From NCBI GenBank assembly GCA_019188255.1, contig JAETXT010000010.1, positions 1,798,001 to 1,862,000 of the forward strand: a DNA stretch of 64,000 bases, written 5' to 3'. The translations under genes were made by a program, and so were the position numbers. The DNA is from Verticillium longisporum (lineage: Eukaryota > Ascomycota > Sordariomycetes > Glomerellales > Plectosphaerellaceae). The notes below the pieces were generated by a model, which was not told the DNA's origin, ran no database searches, and worked only from the letters and a program-made list of their open reading frames with translations. Shown here one piece after another: positions 53,779 through 64,000 of this stretch. Numbering within the stretch: position 1 is the stretch's first letter; each line of letters begins with the position of its first letter.

Positions 53779-54591
53779 GTTGGCGATGTTGGCGGCTCCT
53801 TTTCAGGGCCTGAGGGGAGGATGAGAATGCTGAAATAGGGGTTCTGAGGTAGGCCCGCCTGAAGACTTATGCTGTCAACCAATATTAGAGTCAGCATATA
53901 TCTCACGGATGAACTGGCCATGCACAGCATGAGACAAAAATGTAACCCGTGCTCAGACTTGCTTGCTGTCCCGTCTTGTCTGATCGCCCCCATCTCGTCT
54001 GCTAGCAAACAGGCGGGAATAGGGGCATCTCAAGGACGGTTGAAAACAGGGATCCCATAAATAAAGGGGTCTACAAAGAAAGGCTCAGGAAGCCCTACCA
54101 AGAATGTGGGTTGCTCTCACTGGTAGGACACCCGCCCCCGCCCCCCTTCCTGGTCACCCTCAGGCTATTTTTTCCGGCCGAGGCCCAAACTTGTCGATGA
54201 TGCAAGAAGCTGGGATTTATGCACGAAGGCCTGACTTGGCGCGTCGGCAGGCGGGCTTGGGCTGGCTGTTCTGAAATGTTCGTTCGTGATGATGCTCGGC
54301 ACGGCCTGTCGGTGAGGGGAAATGCGCAGGCGCGCACTTTTCAACATGAGGCTCTTTCATGTGGATTGGCGACTATTTCGACATTGCATATCAGATGCTG
54401 CATTTAGCGCAGATATGCAACTGCCGGTCCATCAAGGAAAGTGAACCAAAACACAATCACGATCTATACTCGACAAGTCTGTGTCATGAGTATGTTGGCC
54501 TCAAAAAGGTATGCATTTATTCTTACAAGGTGTACATGTTCTATACGTCGTCCGCCAGAACCCTGGGGTCCTCCCCCCTCGCAGCCCACAT
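53779..54591. promoter_or_regulatory. Promoter of the Spt10-like gene and 3' flank of Mrp4
   Basis: About 810 bp between two minus-strand genes; no feature beyond short motif-free ORFs. Confidence 0.35.
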
Positions 54592-55900
54592 CTACAGGTC
54601 CATGACGCTGGCCCGCGACGACTCGCTTGTTGGTGTCCGCTTCAGGGCCAGCAGCCTGTCGGCATTTCCATCCTTGCTCTCCTGCATCGCCTTCATGTCT
54701 TCTTGCCAGACCTCCTGGGCGGCCTCGTACGCCTTGCGCGTCTTGATCATGTACCGATGCACCTCGACGGGGTTGTCCCACGACACACGACCCGCGGCCG
54801 CGGCCTCCTTGCGCCTCTTCTGGCCCTCTTGGCCGGCGCGTCCGAGAATGCCGCCAATGAGGCTGGTTGATCGGAGACTACATGTAGATGGTCAGCATAT
54901 GATGTCCCCCTTGGAGAAAGCCATATAGCACGGGAAGACGCAGAAAACGCACCTGTCGTCGTTGGCCGGGATGGCGTACGTGACCCACGTAGGATCCGCA
55001 TCCGTGTCGATGATGCCAATCGTCGGGATCGTCGCCAGGCCACACTCGTTGAGCAGCGTCTTGTTCTCCATTGGGTTGAGGCACACGACGAGATCAGGCA
55101 CCATGGGCCTCCGATCCATGACGTGTCCGTCAAAGCCAGGCACGGGCCTGTCGTGCTCGTCGAGGAAGACGACCTCGCGGTCGCGCAGGATAAAGTCGCG
55201 GTTCGTAATGGCGCCGGGCGTCCACTTGGTGTAGAGGTGGCAGCCGCCGGCGCGGCCGGCCGCCTTGGTGACAATGTCCATCTGGCCGGGACGGGTGCCG
55301 ACGAAGAGCACGAGACCGCCGTAGAAGGCGACCTCCTCGACGACGCGGGCGGCGCGGCGCAGGTGCGAGGCCGTCGTCTCGAGGCTGATGACGTGGACGT
55401 TGTCGCGCACGCCGTAGATGTAGCGCGAGTTGGCCGGGTTCCAGCGCGAGCGGTGGTGGCCCATGTGCGTCTGCGAGGCCATGAGGAGCTCGAGCGTAAT
55501 GTCGCGCGGGTACGGCGGGTTCGTCAACAGCTCGGACGGGATGTAGGCCGACTTGACTTCGGAGCCGATCGTCTTGGTGAGGTTCTGGGCGCGGCGGTAC
55601 TCCTTCCACCACTCGGGCACGGCGCTGCTCGTCGCCGAGGGCACGCGACGCTGACTCTGGATGTTGGTGGCGTCGGCGGTTCTGGGAACCTGGTCGAGGG
55701 CGGCTGCTGTCGTCAGGGACTCGAGGGCTTCGGCTGTCAGGCCAGAGGGAGTGTCTTGGGAGATGAAGCGGGCGGTGCATGGTCGGAGGAGGAGGGGGGC
55801 GGCCAGGGCCTGTCGGGCTGCATTGGGTCAGTGGAAGGATTATTCGAGGTACCAGGAGGCCGTGAATACCTTGCCGACGGGCTATCGCTCGACTGAACAT
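54592..55900 (-). CDS. MRP4: Mitochondrial small-subunit ribosomal protein uS2m
   Basis: Exons 55870..55900, 54953..55817 and 54592..54877, about 393 aa. The start MFSRAIARRQARQALAAPLLLRPCTARFIS is a typical mitochondrial presequence, rebuilt by joining exon 1 to the CAG acceptor at 55818. The S2 family core follows: TLELLMASQTHMGHHRSRWNPANSRYIYG, GLVLFVGTRPGQMDIV, WTPGAITNRDFI, PDLVVCLNPMENKTLLNECGLATIPTIGIIDTDADPTWVTYAIPANDD, then SLRSTSLIGGILGRAGQEGQ. The C-terminus is a fungal-specific helical extension. It is part of the mitochondrial 37S ribosome. All splice phases agree. Confidence 0.92.
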
Positions 55901-56395
55901 GATGGCGGGCTGGTGGATCGACAATTGTCCAGTGGTTCACGTTGCCAGAGCCATACGCGGGAACATTTTTTGGGAGCTGCAGAGGTCGAGGTCCACCGAA
56001 GCCGCACGTCGTGGTGCATGGGCCATGCTTAGGTAATACAGCGACGCAGACCCCTGAACACACCTTCATGATGGTCCCTTTCGATACCTTAGCTCCAAGG
56101 GCTTTGATGGTATTCAGAATGTCAATGAACGGAAGAATTGGCTCGGCCTCGGCAAAGCATGGGCTTGCATTCGCAAAAGCTGGGACACATCATATGAATC
56201 ACAGAGGTTCCAATGTAAAAAGGCCAGAACGACCCTAACAATATCGACGCAAAAAGACAAAGGTGCAGTGTGGTATTAACAACAATATGGGGTACTCAAC
56301 AGTCTACGAAGACAAGCGTTTCTGAATACAGTATGTACGCCTCATCACATCATGACGCAACGGGGCCCGATCTCTCACTCCCATGTATACACTCT
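55901..56395. promoter_or_regulatory. Promoter of Mrp4 and 3' flank of the CBS-PB1 gene
   Basis: About 495 bp; no other feature seen. Confidence 0.35.
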
Positions 56396-58710
56396 CTATC
56401 TGCTGGTGATCCTGGAGATGGTGAAGACACCAACAATAACGACAGCGAGCGTTACAATAGCACCAGGAAGCAGTAGATCGTTGGGCACACCCTGGATGAG
56501 CTGCTCCTGCTGGGGCGCAGCGTGGCGGGAACGACGGGAGCGGCGGCTGGGAGACTCATCTTCCTCCTCCTCATCCTCGTCGTCCTCGTCATCGTGGGCT
56601 TTCCTTCGCTCGCGAAGTCCAGAGGCCGTAGAAGTGGCGGGCGTGGGGATGACGGGCTCCACAGGCGTCGGTGCCACGGCGACAGGAGGCTTCTCCGGGT
56701 CGTGAACAAAGAGGTCGACCTTTTCGCGGTGGCCCTGGCGTGCCAGGAGGATGGATTCGAGGAGGTCATTGTCGGTAGTAATCGACACCGAGTCACCTTC
56801 GTCATCGAGGTAGCTGAGCGCGAAACCGCCGCTGATCTTGCCATCGTCGTCGGTCGTCGGGGCGCCACCGATGGCTTCAGCTTCGGCACCGAGCTTGGCA
56901 ACGACATTGGCGACCATGGCGGGCACGCCCTGCGATGCGATGACCTGCAGCCTGTGAACACGGCCCGAGGGCGCCTTGAACTTGAAGGGGAAGGGCAGCT
57001 CGGCGGGCGACTGCGGCGCGATGATGTCGGCGGGAATAAACTCCGAGTGCGGGGGGACTCGACGCCCACGTGCGAGGCCGAGTCACCAGGTGCGACGCTG
57101 TCGCCGATGCGCTCGCGCGTGTGATCGGGTGACATGATGCGGGAGCCGAGGTTCGTGTGGTGGTGGCTGCCCTCGCCCGAGACCATCGACTCGGACTCGT
57201 TATCAAGCGACAGCCAGAACTTGTTCCAGGCAGGACCCTCGTTGTCTCCGGTCGCCATGGTGTTGATCTGCTCGAGTGTTGCGTAGGTGAGCTTGAGCAC
57301 GTCGACCATGCCCACGATCTCGCCGCCGTCGTTCATGACGGGGAGGTTGAGGTAGTGTCCGTCTAGTGTCTGTCAGTACATGGTTCCTAGCTAGCATGCA
57401 CTGTGGATCCCACATACCATGCATCTTGCGCAGGGCGGCCTGGATGCTCATGTCCATGGACGCGAAATCGGGGTGAGGCGTCATGACGCGAACGACGCTG
57501 CAGGTGGCGGGGTCGAGGCCGACGGCGATGACACGCAGCACGACATCCTTGCTCGTGAAAATGCCGGTGATGGCCCCCTGGTCCTGCACCAGGACAGCGG
57601 TTGTGCGGTTCTCCTTCATCAGCTGGGCAGCCTCGCGAACGGAGGTCCTGACGCTGACAGTCGTGGGCGGGGTGCCGTTGAGGACGGACTCGAGGGTCGG
57701 GCCAGACATCTTGGAGCGCAGCGCCTCGACGTACTGAATGATCTGCTGGGGCTGACTGGAGCCAAGCTCGGACTGGACACCCTCAAGGGCATCGTAGAGG
57801 CGTCTCGAGGAGGAATAGGCGCGCTCGAGCTTCTCCATGGCGTCGTAGAAGCACTTTGTAATGTCGAGGATACCGGAAATATCCTGGTTCTCGTCCATGA
57901 CGGGCAAATGGCGGAAACCCTTGCGCACCATGAGATCGAGAGCATCGGTGGCGCTCGTGTCGGTACGGGCGCAGAGAGGGTTCTTGGTCATGATATCGGC
58001 GATCGTGATGTGGGTTGGCTTCATGCCGGCGCCTACAACGCGGAAGGCCAGATCCTTGGCAGTGAAGATACCCGAGATTCTGTCGTCGTCGTCGGTGACG
58101 AGAACACAGTCCTCGCGCTTAGCCGCCATGAGCTGGGCTGCCTCGGCGACGGTCGTACCAGGCTTAATCTGCAGGGCGGGACTCGGTTTGAGGGCGAGGA
58201 CGGTGCCGGGAGGCGCCTTTCGGGTATGGCGGGCGCGGCCGCTGAGGTGCTTCTTCTTGGAGAGGTCGCTCTCCATCTTGCGACGGATGGCCTTGATGTA
58301 AAAGTCAGTATCCATCATGTCAAGGCGGCTGGCTCTTTCGAGCTCATGGTAAGTGAAGCCCATCGCAGGTCAAGTCGGCTTGAGAGTGAGTTTTTTTTTC
58401 TTTTTCACTTGGACCTCGAACTGGTCTCGTTCGCTTTGACATACATAGGGGAGTAAAGAAGAGGGGGAAAGCCAAAACGTACATCATCTCTCTTGATCTG
58501 CTTCTGTCGACTCGCGCTGACAGCAGAGGCGGCACCGGCGGCACCACCAGCAGGGGCAGCACCAGAGTCGCTGGGAGTGGTAGATGGGTGGGTTTCCAGT
58601 ACGGGGCGGGGGATACTGGACGAGGAACCGGGACCCGGGCTGTTGGCAAAGGGAATGCCTGGGCGGCTCTGGCCGCGATTGGGCGTGCCTCTCAGCGTGT
58701 TGCCTGACAT
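56396..58710 (-). CDS. Four-CBS, PB1 and C-terminal TM protein (one frameshift)
   Basis: Exons 58483..58710, 57418..58291 and 56396..57362, about 689 aa after repair. The N-terminus is Ser/Pro/Gly-rich, ending SASRQKQIKRDD then AIRRKMESDLSKKK. Four CBS repeats lie in two pairs (about 120-235 and 290-410), with IKPGTTVAEAAQLM, ISGIFTAKDLAFRVV, TDALDLMVRKGFRHLPVMD, SVREAAQLMKENRTTAVLV and GIFTSKDVVLRVI. A PB1 domain follows (LPFPFKFKAPSGRVHRLQV ... LSYLDDEGDSVSI) with the basic and acidic faces. Then come an acidic/basic linker and one C-terminal membrane segment (LLLPGAIVTLAVVIVGVFTI). The order CBS-PB1-TM is a known, little-studied fungal family. CBS pairs usually bind adenine nucleotides; PB1 mediates pairing. 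The G run 57051-57056 is one base short, splitting VGVESPP from HSEFIPADIIAPQSPAE. Confidence 0.88.
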
Positions 58711-60024
58711 TGCATAAACACCTCAAATTGGCAAGAGGAGTGATGTCTTAACGGCTGAAGTAAGGTGTTTGTTGACTCGGTGGGCTCGGTCGGGGGGGGG
58801 GGGAGGAGGGAGGCGGTGGCCGAGTTGAGGTTGACGATGGCGGAGAAAAGAGTGCGTGTGGCGTCTCTTGTTGGAGTTGAGGAAGAGAAGACAACGAACA
58901 CAGGCGAGAGGAATGCGGAGCCGTTTGAGGGCCCAGAGATTCGAGACGTCGCTCGGAGCTGAACCTGAGGATAGCTGGTCTGCTGGGACGGAATCGAGAC
59001 GAGAGCCTGGGGGAGAAGGATGAAAGTGGCAGACCTGGCCCGGGCTTCCCAATCTGATTTGTTCACGCGTCCAGATAATTTGGGGGTCCTGCTTGTTTCT
59101 GCTCGTTTGCTGCTGCTCAGTTGTCGAGGTAATGCACGGGCCAGCCGACGGTAGCTCCAGGGCCCACCCGCGGTTCCTGAACGACCCGAGGGGTACGTAC
59201 CTAGGAATTGGCACGATGAGAGTACATGGCACACCTTCCACACCACGACTTATTACTTGGCTGAAGGCACGCTGCCTCTCATCATATTCCCTGTATGTCA
59301 AGCTCGCCCATCTCTCCGCCAGTTCATGCTCCTCTTCCCCACCAAAGACACCAAAGACACCAAAGCCATCAAATGCGGCCTCTCACCAGGCCCATGCGTA
59401 TATCCCATGCAAATGATCCATGCATGAACTGCCACGACCAGGTCGTCACGGGCGGCCCTGCCAGCATGGTCCCAGCAAAAAAAAGATCCCATCGAGACAG
59501 CATAACAGACATGTCAAATCGATATCGATAGCCTCGCCAAGCAACATACGCTTCTTGACGTCATTCTCTTCGCGTCAATAGCTGGTCGCTGCCTCGAGGC
59601 ATGCCATCGTCACGCGCCACAGCTTCCAATTGTTCGCTGTATCACCTGAGCCTGTACCTGGGCTTGCTGGGGAATGTTGTGGTCTCTTGTTGGCGTTTCT
59701 CCTCGACCACAACCACTTCACCGCCTTGGCCGTTGCAAGTCTGTCGACGTGATCATCATAAGAGCCAGGCCACGGCCAACATTCCGTCTGTCGCCTGCTC
59801 GTGCTTCTGGGGCCGAGTCGCCTCGTCCCCCTTGATCAACTACTGGCCATTGATGATACTTTGGACATCTTAGTGGAATAACAGACCGTGCCTCCACCTG
59901 ATTAAGTGGGTGCCTCCCCATTGCCTCCGACGACAACCCACCCGTTCAGGGCTTCGGCTTGGGGCTTGTAACGAAGCGAATCTGAATCGAGAATTTGCCG
60001 GCTCTTTCCATCAATCAGTCCCTC
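58711..60024. promoter_or_regulatory. 1.3-kb promoter region of the CBS-PB1 gene
   Basis: Contains a poly-G run near 58794-58804, an ACGCGT at 59064-59069 and three copies of CACCAAAGA-like units at 59337-59367. ORFs on both strands look random. Confidence 0.35.
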
Positions 60025-60096
60025 GGTCTAATGGTCTAATGGTTATGACTGCGGATTCTGATTCCGCCAGCCCAGGTTCGATTCCTGGTTGGACCT
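60025..60096 (+). tRNA. tRNA-Gln (anticodon CTG)
   Basis: 72 nt. Acceptor arm GGTCTAA pairs with TTGGACC; the anticodon arm GCGGA/TCCGC holds loop TTCTGAT with anticodon CTG. The T arm is CCAGG-TTCGATT-CCTGG, with B box GGTTCGATTCC (60075-60085). No intron. A T5 run at 60128-60132 may end transcription. It is convergent with the Fic gene. Confidence 0.93.
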
Positions 60097-60167
60097 GATT
60101 CAATGATCCGGCTCGTTCGGGCCATCATTTTTGGCGGTGTCATGTGTTTTTGGTTTGCAATGGTGCC

Positions 60168-61318
60168 TCAACATAATTGTAAGCTATCATACTGGCTGGC
60201 AAGCACAGTGTGCACTAGCTCTGCAGGGTCGCCATTGGCAGCATTGTTGATCGACCGGATAAATGCCATGCGCTCTGGGTTCTGCATCATCACCAGCAAG
60301 TACCCCTGACGCACCATGTAGTCATGCATCAGTATTCGACTCACTCGACCATTTCCGTCTGGGAAGGGATGAATCTGTGCAAAGTATACCATCACATGGC
60401 ATGCTAGAATGAGAGGATGCACTTTGTTGTCAGCATGCATCATGTCGCGCCAGTCGAAAAAGCGCTTGACGCAGGCGGGGACTTCGAGATGATATGGGAA
60501 TATGACCAGCGGGTTGCTGCTGACGGAAATGGGTGCTCTTAGGTATCCTCCAAGAGGAACACGTCCGCCCCATGATCCGATGTAGACGGCCTCCGATGCA
60601 GTGCCCTTGACCGTCAAAGCGGCCAATTCTGTCATCTGCTTTTCATCGATGCCAGGAGTGTTGGGATGAAGCCCGGCATTCTCTGCGATCCATTGAGACG
60701 CGACAATGTGGTTCCTCAGCTCAGCCATGGCGGAGCTGTCAAGCGTGACTCCCTTGTCAACAGTGGGGAGGTCGAGATGGATCAGGTCGGCGGCATCAAG
60801 GGATGCGAGGTTGACGCGGTTCAAGATCTTGTGGGACAGGGCAGCAAAGGCAGCGCGCGCGTCCTGAAGCCTGAGAGAGTTGTTTTCGATGAACACGGAC
60901 TGGAGAGCATATTCGGTGACTAATGCCTTGGCGACCTGACCCAAGTGAGGTTTCAAAATATCTCGGAGTTCGTCAATTGCGGCAAGATTGGCCCTGTATT
61001 TCTATTTCAATATCAGCAGTTGGACACCCCGCAGATATCAAATGAAATACTTTGGTTGCGAGTTCTATACTGCACCTTTTGGAGGGCGTCATAGCCGAGG
61101 TATGTCATATCACCTGGGCGGAAGTGGCTCTCCCACATACGCCCGGACTCGGCAAGTCGTGTGTATTCTGGAGGATCCCTTTCAAGACGGGAGAATGGGG
61201 CATAGATTTTACGGAGCAGGGCTGCACGCTGCGCCTTGAGGTCGCAAGAAACGAACCGCGGCTGGGAAAGTCGATGCCAAGGCCGAAGGCCCTTACATCG
61301 GGCTGTAGAACCAAGCAT
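60168..61318 (-). CDS. Fic-domain protein (predicted AMP-transferase)
   Basis: Exons 61076..61318 and 60168..61001, about 358 aa; an in-frame ATG at 61378 would add 20 residues. The Fic core motif is exact: HPFPDGNGRVSR (catalytic His about 292), preceded by the flap region GSWGGRVPLGGYLRAP. An N-terminal helix carries the inhibitory (S/T)xxxE(G/N) motif as SVFIEN (Ser116, Glu120), so it should be a class II, auto-inhibited enzyme. Fic proteins transfer AMP (or other phosphate groups) from nucleotides to Tyr/Ser/Thr of target proteins. There is no signal peptide or TM, so it is probably cytosolic, unlike the ER enzyme of animals. The donor GTGCAG is weak, but the join QK-KYRANLAAIDEL keeps the frame. 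No antitoxin-like neighbour is present. Target unknown. Confidence 0.85.
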
Positions 61319-62519
61319 GGCGTGCTGTGATGAGTTGATATGTGGAACAAAATGCGCAGATGTCAGATTAAAACCCACCTATGTATAAGCCGCGCACATG
61401 CCATGAGAGCTGCGGCTGCAAATGGCCGGGCTCAGAAGGCGCCCATCAGGGTAATCAAGCTTTTGCTGACATCATGACATCAAGCAGCTGACGTGACGAT
61501 AGAAAACTCACCATAACAGGAAATCAAGTCATGTATACATCACAAGATCTTGTGCTTAGTGGCATGATGAATTTATGTAGCTCGAGCGACAAGCCAGCCT
61601 TGGACCACCAGCCATCTGCGCCTTGGCGCCATTGATCTCAATGTTCGATAGATTAGGTTCTGAGCTCAAACCATGGTCTGAGGACCAGGTGGTCCTTCGA
61701 TTCTGTGTAGCCTTTGTGGTGTATGACAGTATTCTTGTTTGGTTTCTGCAATCGGACCATGCCGCAACTCATGGCTTACCAAGACATACTGATTGCTCGT
61801 GAGTACGCGGTTGTCTGCCCTCGCGAGCTGGCTTTAAAGATAAAGAACTTCAATGGCCGTCCGGGACGGATGCTTGTTTTTCTTGAAAGATTCCTTCAAT
61901 TGAAGCTTGCAAGATGGGTAGAGGAGACCTATTTATGGAAGAACAAGACGAACAACAAGAGAGGATATTTGCAAAGATCAGAGTCAGGCCGGATGCCGGG
62001 CGGGTTGTAAGCACGCAAGCGCTGATGCAGCTTCAGCAAGGCTATCGCCTCAGATATGATATACCCCAAAGGCTTAGATACGTGCACTTGTGCCCTACAT
62101 TCTTATGTCGAACAAGGGTTGAGGCCTCCGCACACTGACGCGGCTCCTCACTTCCAGGCCATCATGAACATAATCGCGGCATCTTCTCGATGAGTTCCCT
62201 GCTTAGCCAAACAGTCACCGCGCGCTATGGGCGAAGCGATGTGCCATGCTGGCAGTGCTTATGTTCCGGGTCAACCATGAGCACAAACCTCTGACAAGTT
62301 CGACTCACGATGAGCGCGCGCTTTCTTATCTCAGGAGTGAACCTCATTTACATTGTCAACTTGAAATCAATGTACCATGATCATTTCAGAGGCGCCAGAT
62401 GGTATATAGCTTGGTAGTGCTGATCGGTCTGATCATCTCATCGACCACATTCACAGCATCGCAAGTTCTCGAACATCATGTACTCTAACGAATTTGAGAA
62501 CTCATTCACACTAATATCA
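61319..62519. other. Sparse region upstream of the Fic gene
   Basis: About 1.2 kb. Two overlapping + strand frames (61714-62010, 61914-62138) have reasonable composition, e.g. MGRGDLFMEEQDEQQERIFAKIR, but no recognised motif; they may be a decayed gene. Confidence 0.3.
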
Positions 62520-62524
62520 TAAAT

Positions 62525-63356
62525 GTCATTGCCGTTGCAGGTGGAACTGGCCACATGTGTTGTGCTGTTGTTAAGACACCCTAAGTCGTCTTGATAAAGG
62601 CCCTCGTACCCGGCTTCGAGGCAAGCTTAGGCGCCATCAATCATTGAATACGTTCACTCACTCAGTATTTCCGGCTCTAGAACAGGATTCTGAGGTTCCA
62701 ACCAACACAGTCTATATTCAGACTATGTCGATGTTGAAGCCCTGGCTAAGACCCTCCTACAGCACAATGTCAACATCTTCCTCTCAACCTTTCAGATGAC
62801 AACTGAGGTGGCCTCTTCTGCACAAATTAATCTCATGCGTTCTTGGAACTCTTTTCCCTGTCTGACCGTTGCGCTTGATTTGCTGCACGGAAAGGCCGGC
62901 GTCCCTGGCTCGAGCGACGAACCCATCTCGTCCACCGCCTCATACGATGTTGTCAAGTTTGTAGTCGCATTATTGGACGGACCAAAATGAGAGTTGGCGT
63001 CCTGCTATGGGGAGAGGACGACCTAGGACAGGTTTCTGAACGAAGCGGAGGCAGCGTCAGGTAACAATCCCCTAATCAAGGCCTGTGTCCGTATAGCAGA
63101 CGTTGCTGATGCCCCCTGATGAACAGGAAACCCGTTTGACATGGTGTCCGACTCCATCGAGAGATTCCCGGACGGTGAGGTCACAAAGTTGCATTCGCAC
63201 GAGGCCGAGCTCGCCGCATCTACGTTCCCCAAACCCGTTGCTACTGAGCTGTTGTGCGGCGGTTTAACATTGAACACGAGCAGTCTGCGAACACAAGGTT
63301 CCCGGACATCAAGACCATGGCAGTGAAGGAGTTGCTGCGAATCAGCATGAAATAGA
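62525..63356 (+). pseudogene. NmrA-like family protein, decayed
   Basis: Remnant of an NmrA/isoflavone-reductase-like NAD(P)-binding protein. It opens with the dinucleotide motif VIAVAGGTGH, then LIKALVPGFEASL, YVDVEALAKTLLQHNVNIFLS with AQINLMRSW, later NPFDMVSDSIERFPDGEVTKL, and ends FPDIKTMAVKELLRISMK. These follow the family order but are spread over different frames, with in-frame stops (for example TAA after VVKTP and TGA after GAINH) and missing segments. No start codon context is left. It is not functional as drawn. NmrA-like proteins sense nicotinamide nucleotides or act as reductases. Confidence 0.7.
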
Positions 63357-63499
63357 CATAATTTCAAGGCACATGAAAACACAGGCGAAATGCCTCGTAG
63401 ATATGCGTCATTGATTAGCGAGCTGCGTCGTCGGTTCTGTGGTGGGTATCTGGATCAAGGCTTTCACTGGGTCTCGTTGGGATAATGTATCGAATTCTA

Positions 63500-63814
63500 T
63501 GGTTTGCCTTGCCATGGCTTTTTTCCCCTTTCATTTTAATTTTCCATTTATAGATTTGGATAACATCGGTCTGTTAATGCCAATTCTGTTCTGCCATCAG
63601 GCGTGTCTGACAAGGACTCAAGCCAAAATGTCACATCCCCTATCCTTACTGATTGATGACTGTACCTCTACTGATGGAGGCTTTGATCGCAGGGGGACTT
63701 GCGAACAATTCTGTGGCGACTTTGGCATTGACCAAGCTTCAGGGAAACACTTTAGAATTGTAACCAGGTCAGGAAAATGCAAGTGTGGCAACATGCCTGA
63801 ACAATTCGGGTGAT
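63500..63814 (+). CDS. Possible small cysteine-rich peptide (CxxxC...CxC)
   Basis: The frame from the ATG at 63500 runs 104 codons to TGA at 63812. The first 20 residues are hydrophobic (MVCLAMAFFPFHFNFPFI), a possible signal peptide without the usual basic residue. The last 55 residues hold C-x12-C-x3-C, then a long loop and CKC (GTCEQFC ... SGKCKCGN), again a partial alpha/beta-defensin-type pattern. Exon limits are uncertain: a splice acceptor CATCAG at 63595-63600 could start a shorter exon. It may be intact with another first exon, or a remnant like the pseudogene next to it. Confidence 0.35.
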
Positions 63815-63820
63815 GGTTCA

Positions 63821-64000
63821 CGTATCTATTGAGGTTGGCACCAAGGGTCCAGGCGAGATCAAGGGTGCCCGATCATGTGTGTTCCGATGCTCAGTTCAAC
63901 CGGATTCAACGAGAGAGCCATGCAGTTTTACTATCTGGATCACGCAGACGATGCTGACCAAATAAGACTATGAAAATGATTAGACCCGGACGTATTTCGA
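63821..64000. other. Right edge of window
   Basis: 180 bp, nothing recognised. Confidence 0.3.

Overview
The window is nuclear DNA of a filamentous ascomycete (Pezizomycotina, most like a Sordariomycete). Genes are dense. Introns are short (about 50-210 nt) with GT...AG ends and CTAAC/CTGAC-type branch points. The 5S rRNA genes are dispersed rather than arrayed. Gene content is typical of filamentous fungi: a HET-domain protein, Vid27, an Spt10-like GNAT protein and small secreted cysteine-rich proteins. I could not fix the genus from sequence alone.

Region 1 (1-44.3 kb) is a conserved housekeeping block. In order it holds a BolA-like protein (+), AP-1 beta adaptin (-), a tiny single-TM protein (+), DNA ligase I (-), eIF3k (+), a PDCD2/Tsr4-like protein (-), CCT zeta (-), a prenylcysteine-lyase-like flavoprotein (+), Vid27 (+), trehalose-6-phosphate synthase (-), a DEK_C/HIRIP3-like chromatin protein (+), a Cys-rich GPI-type wall protein (-), aldose 1-epimerase (+), a nuclear low-complexity protein (+), Cox20 (-), DNA polymerase epsilon catalytic subunit (+), a HET-domain protein (-) and CCT eta (+).

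Region 2 (44.3-52.0 kb) is an accessory island. It has two identical 5S rRNA genes in inverted orientation and two solo LTRs of one family in opposite orientation, each with intact 5-bp target duplications. It also has a 23-bp tandem repeat, AT-rich decayed DNA and a GC-rich degenerate repeat. A four-exon gene for a small secreted eight-cysteine, defensin-like peptide lies here; its exons are too short to stand out as ORFs.

Region 3 (52.0-61.4 kb) returns to genes: an Spt10-like acetyltransferase with an integrase-type zinc finger, mitochondrial ribosomal protein S2 (Mrp4), a CBS-CBS-CBS-CBS-PB1-TM protein, a tRNA-Gln(CUG) and a Fic-domain protein. Region 4 (61.4-64 kb) is sparse again, with a decayed NmrA-like pseudogene and a second possible cysteine-rich (CxxxC...CxC) peptide.

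Two sequence-quality signals run through the window. Seven breaks in six otherwise intact conserved genes are each explained by one missing base in a mononucleotide run, the pattern of an uncorrected homopolymer-deletion error. Separately, DNA polymerase epsilon carries two in-frame stops and several substitutions packed into about 70 bases of a highly conserved polymerase motif, which is a different kind of change.
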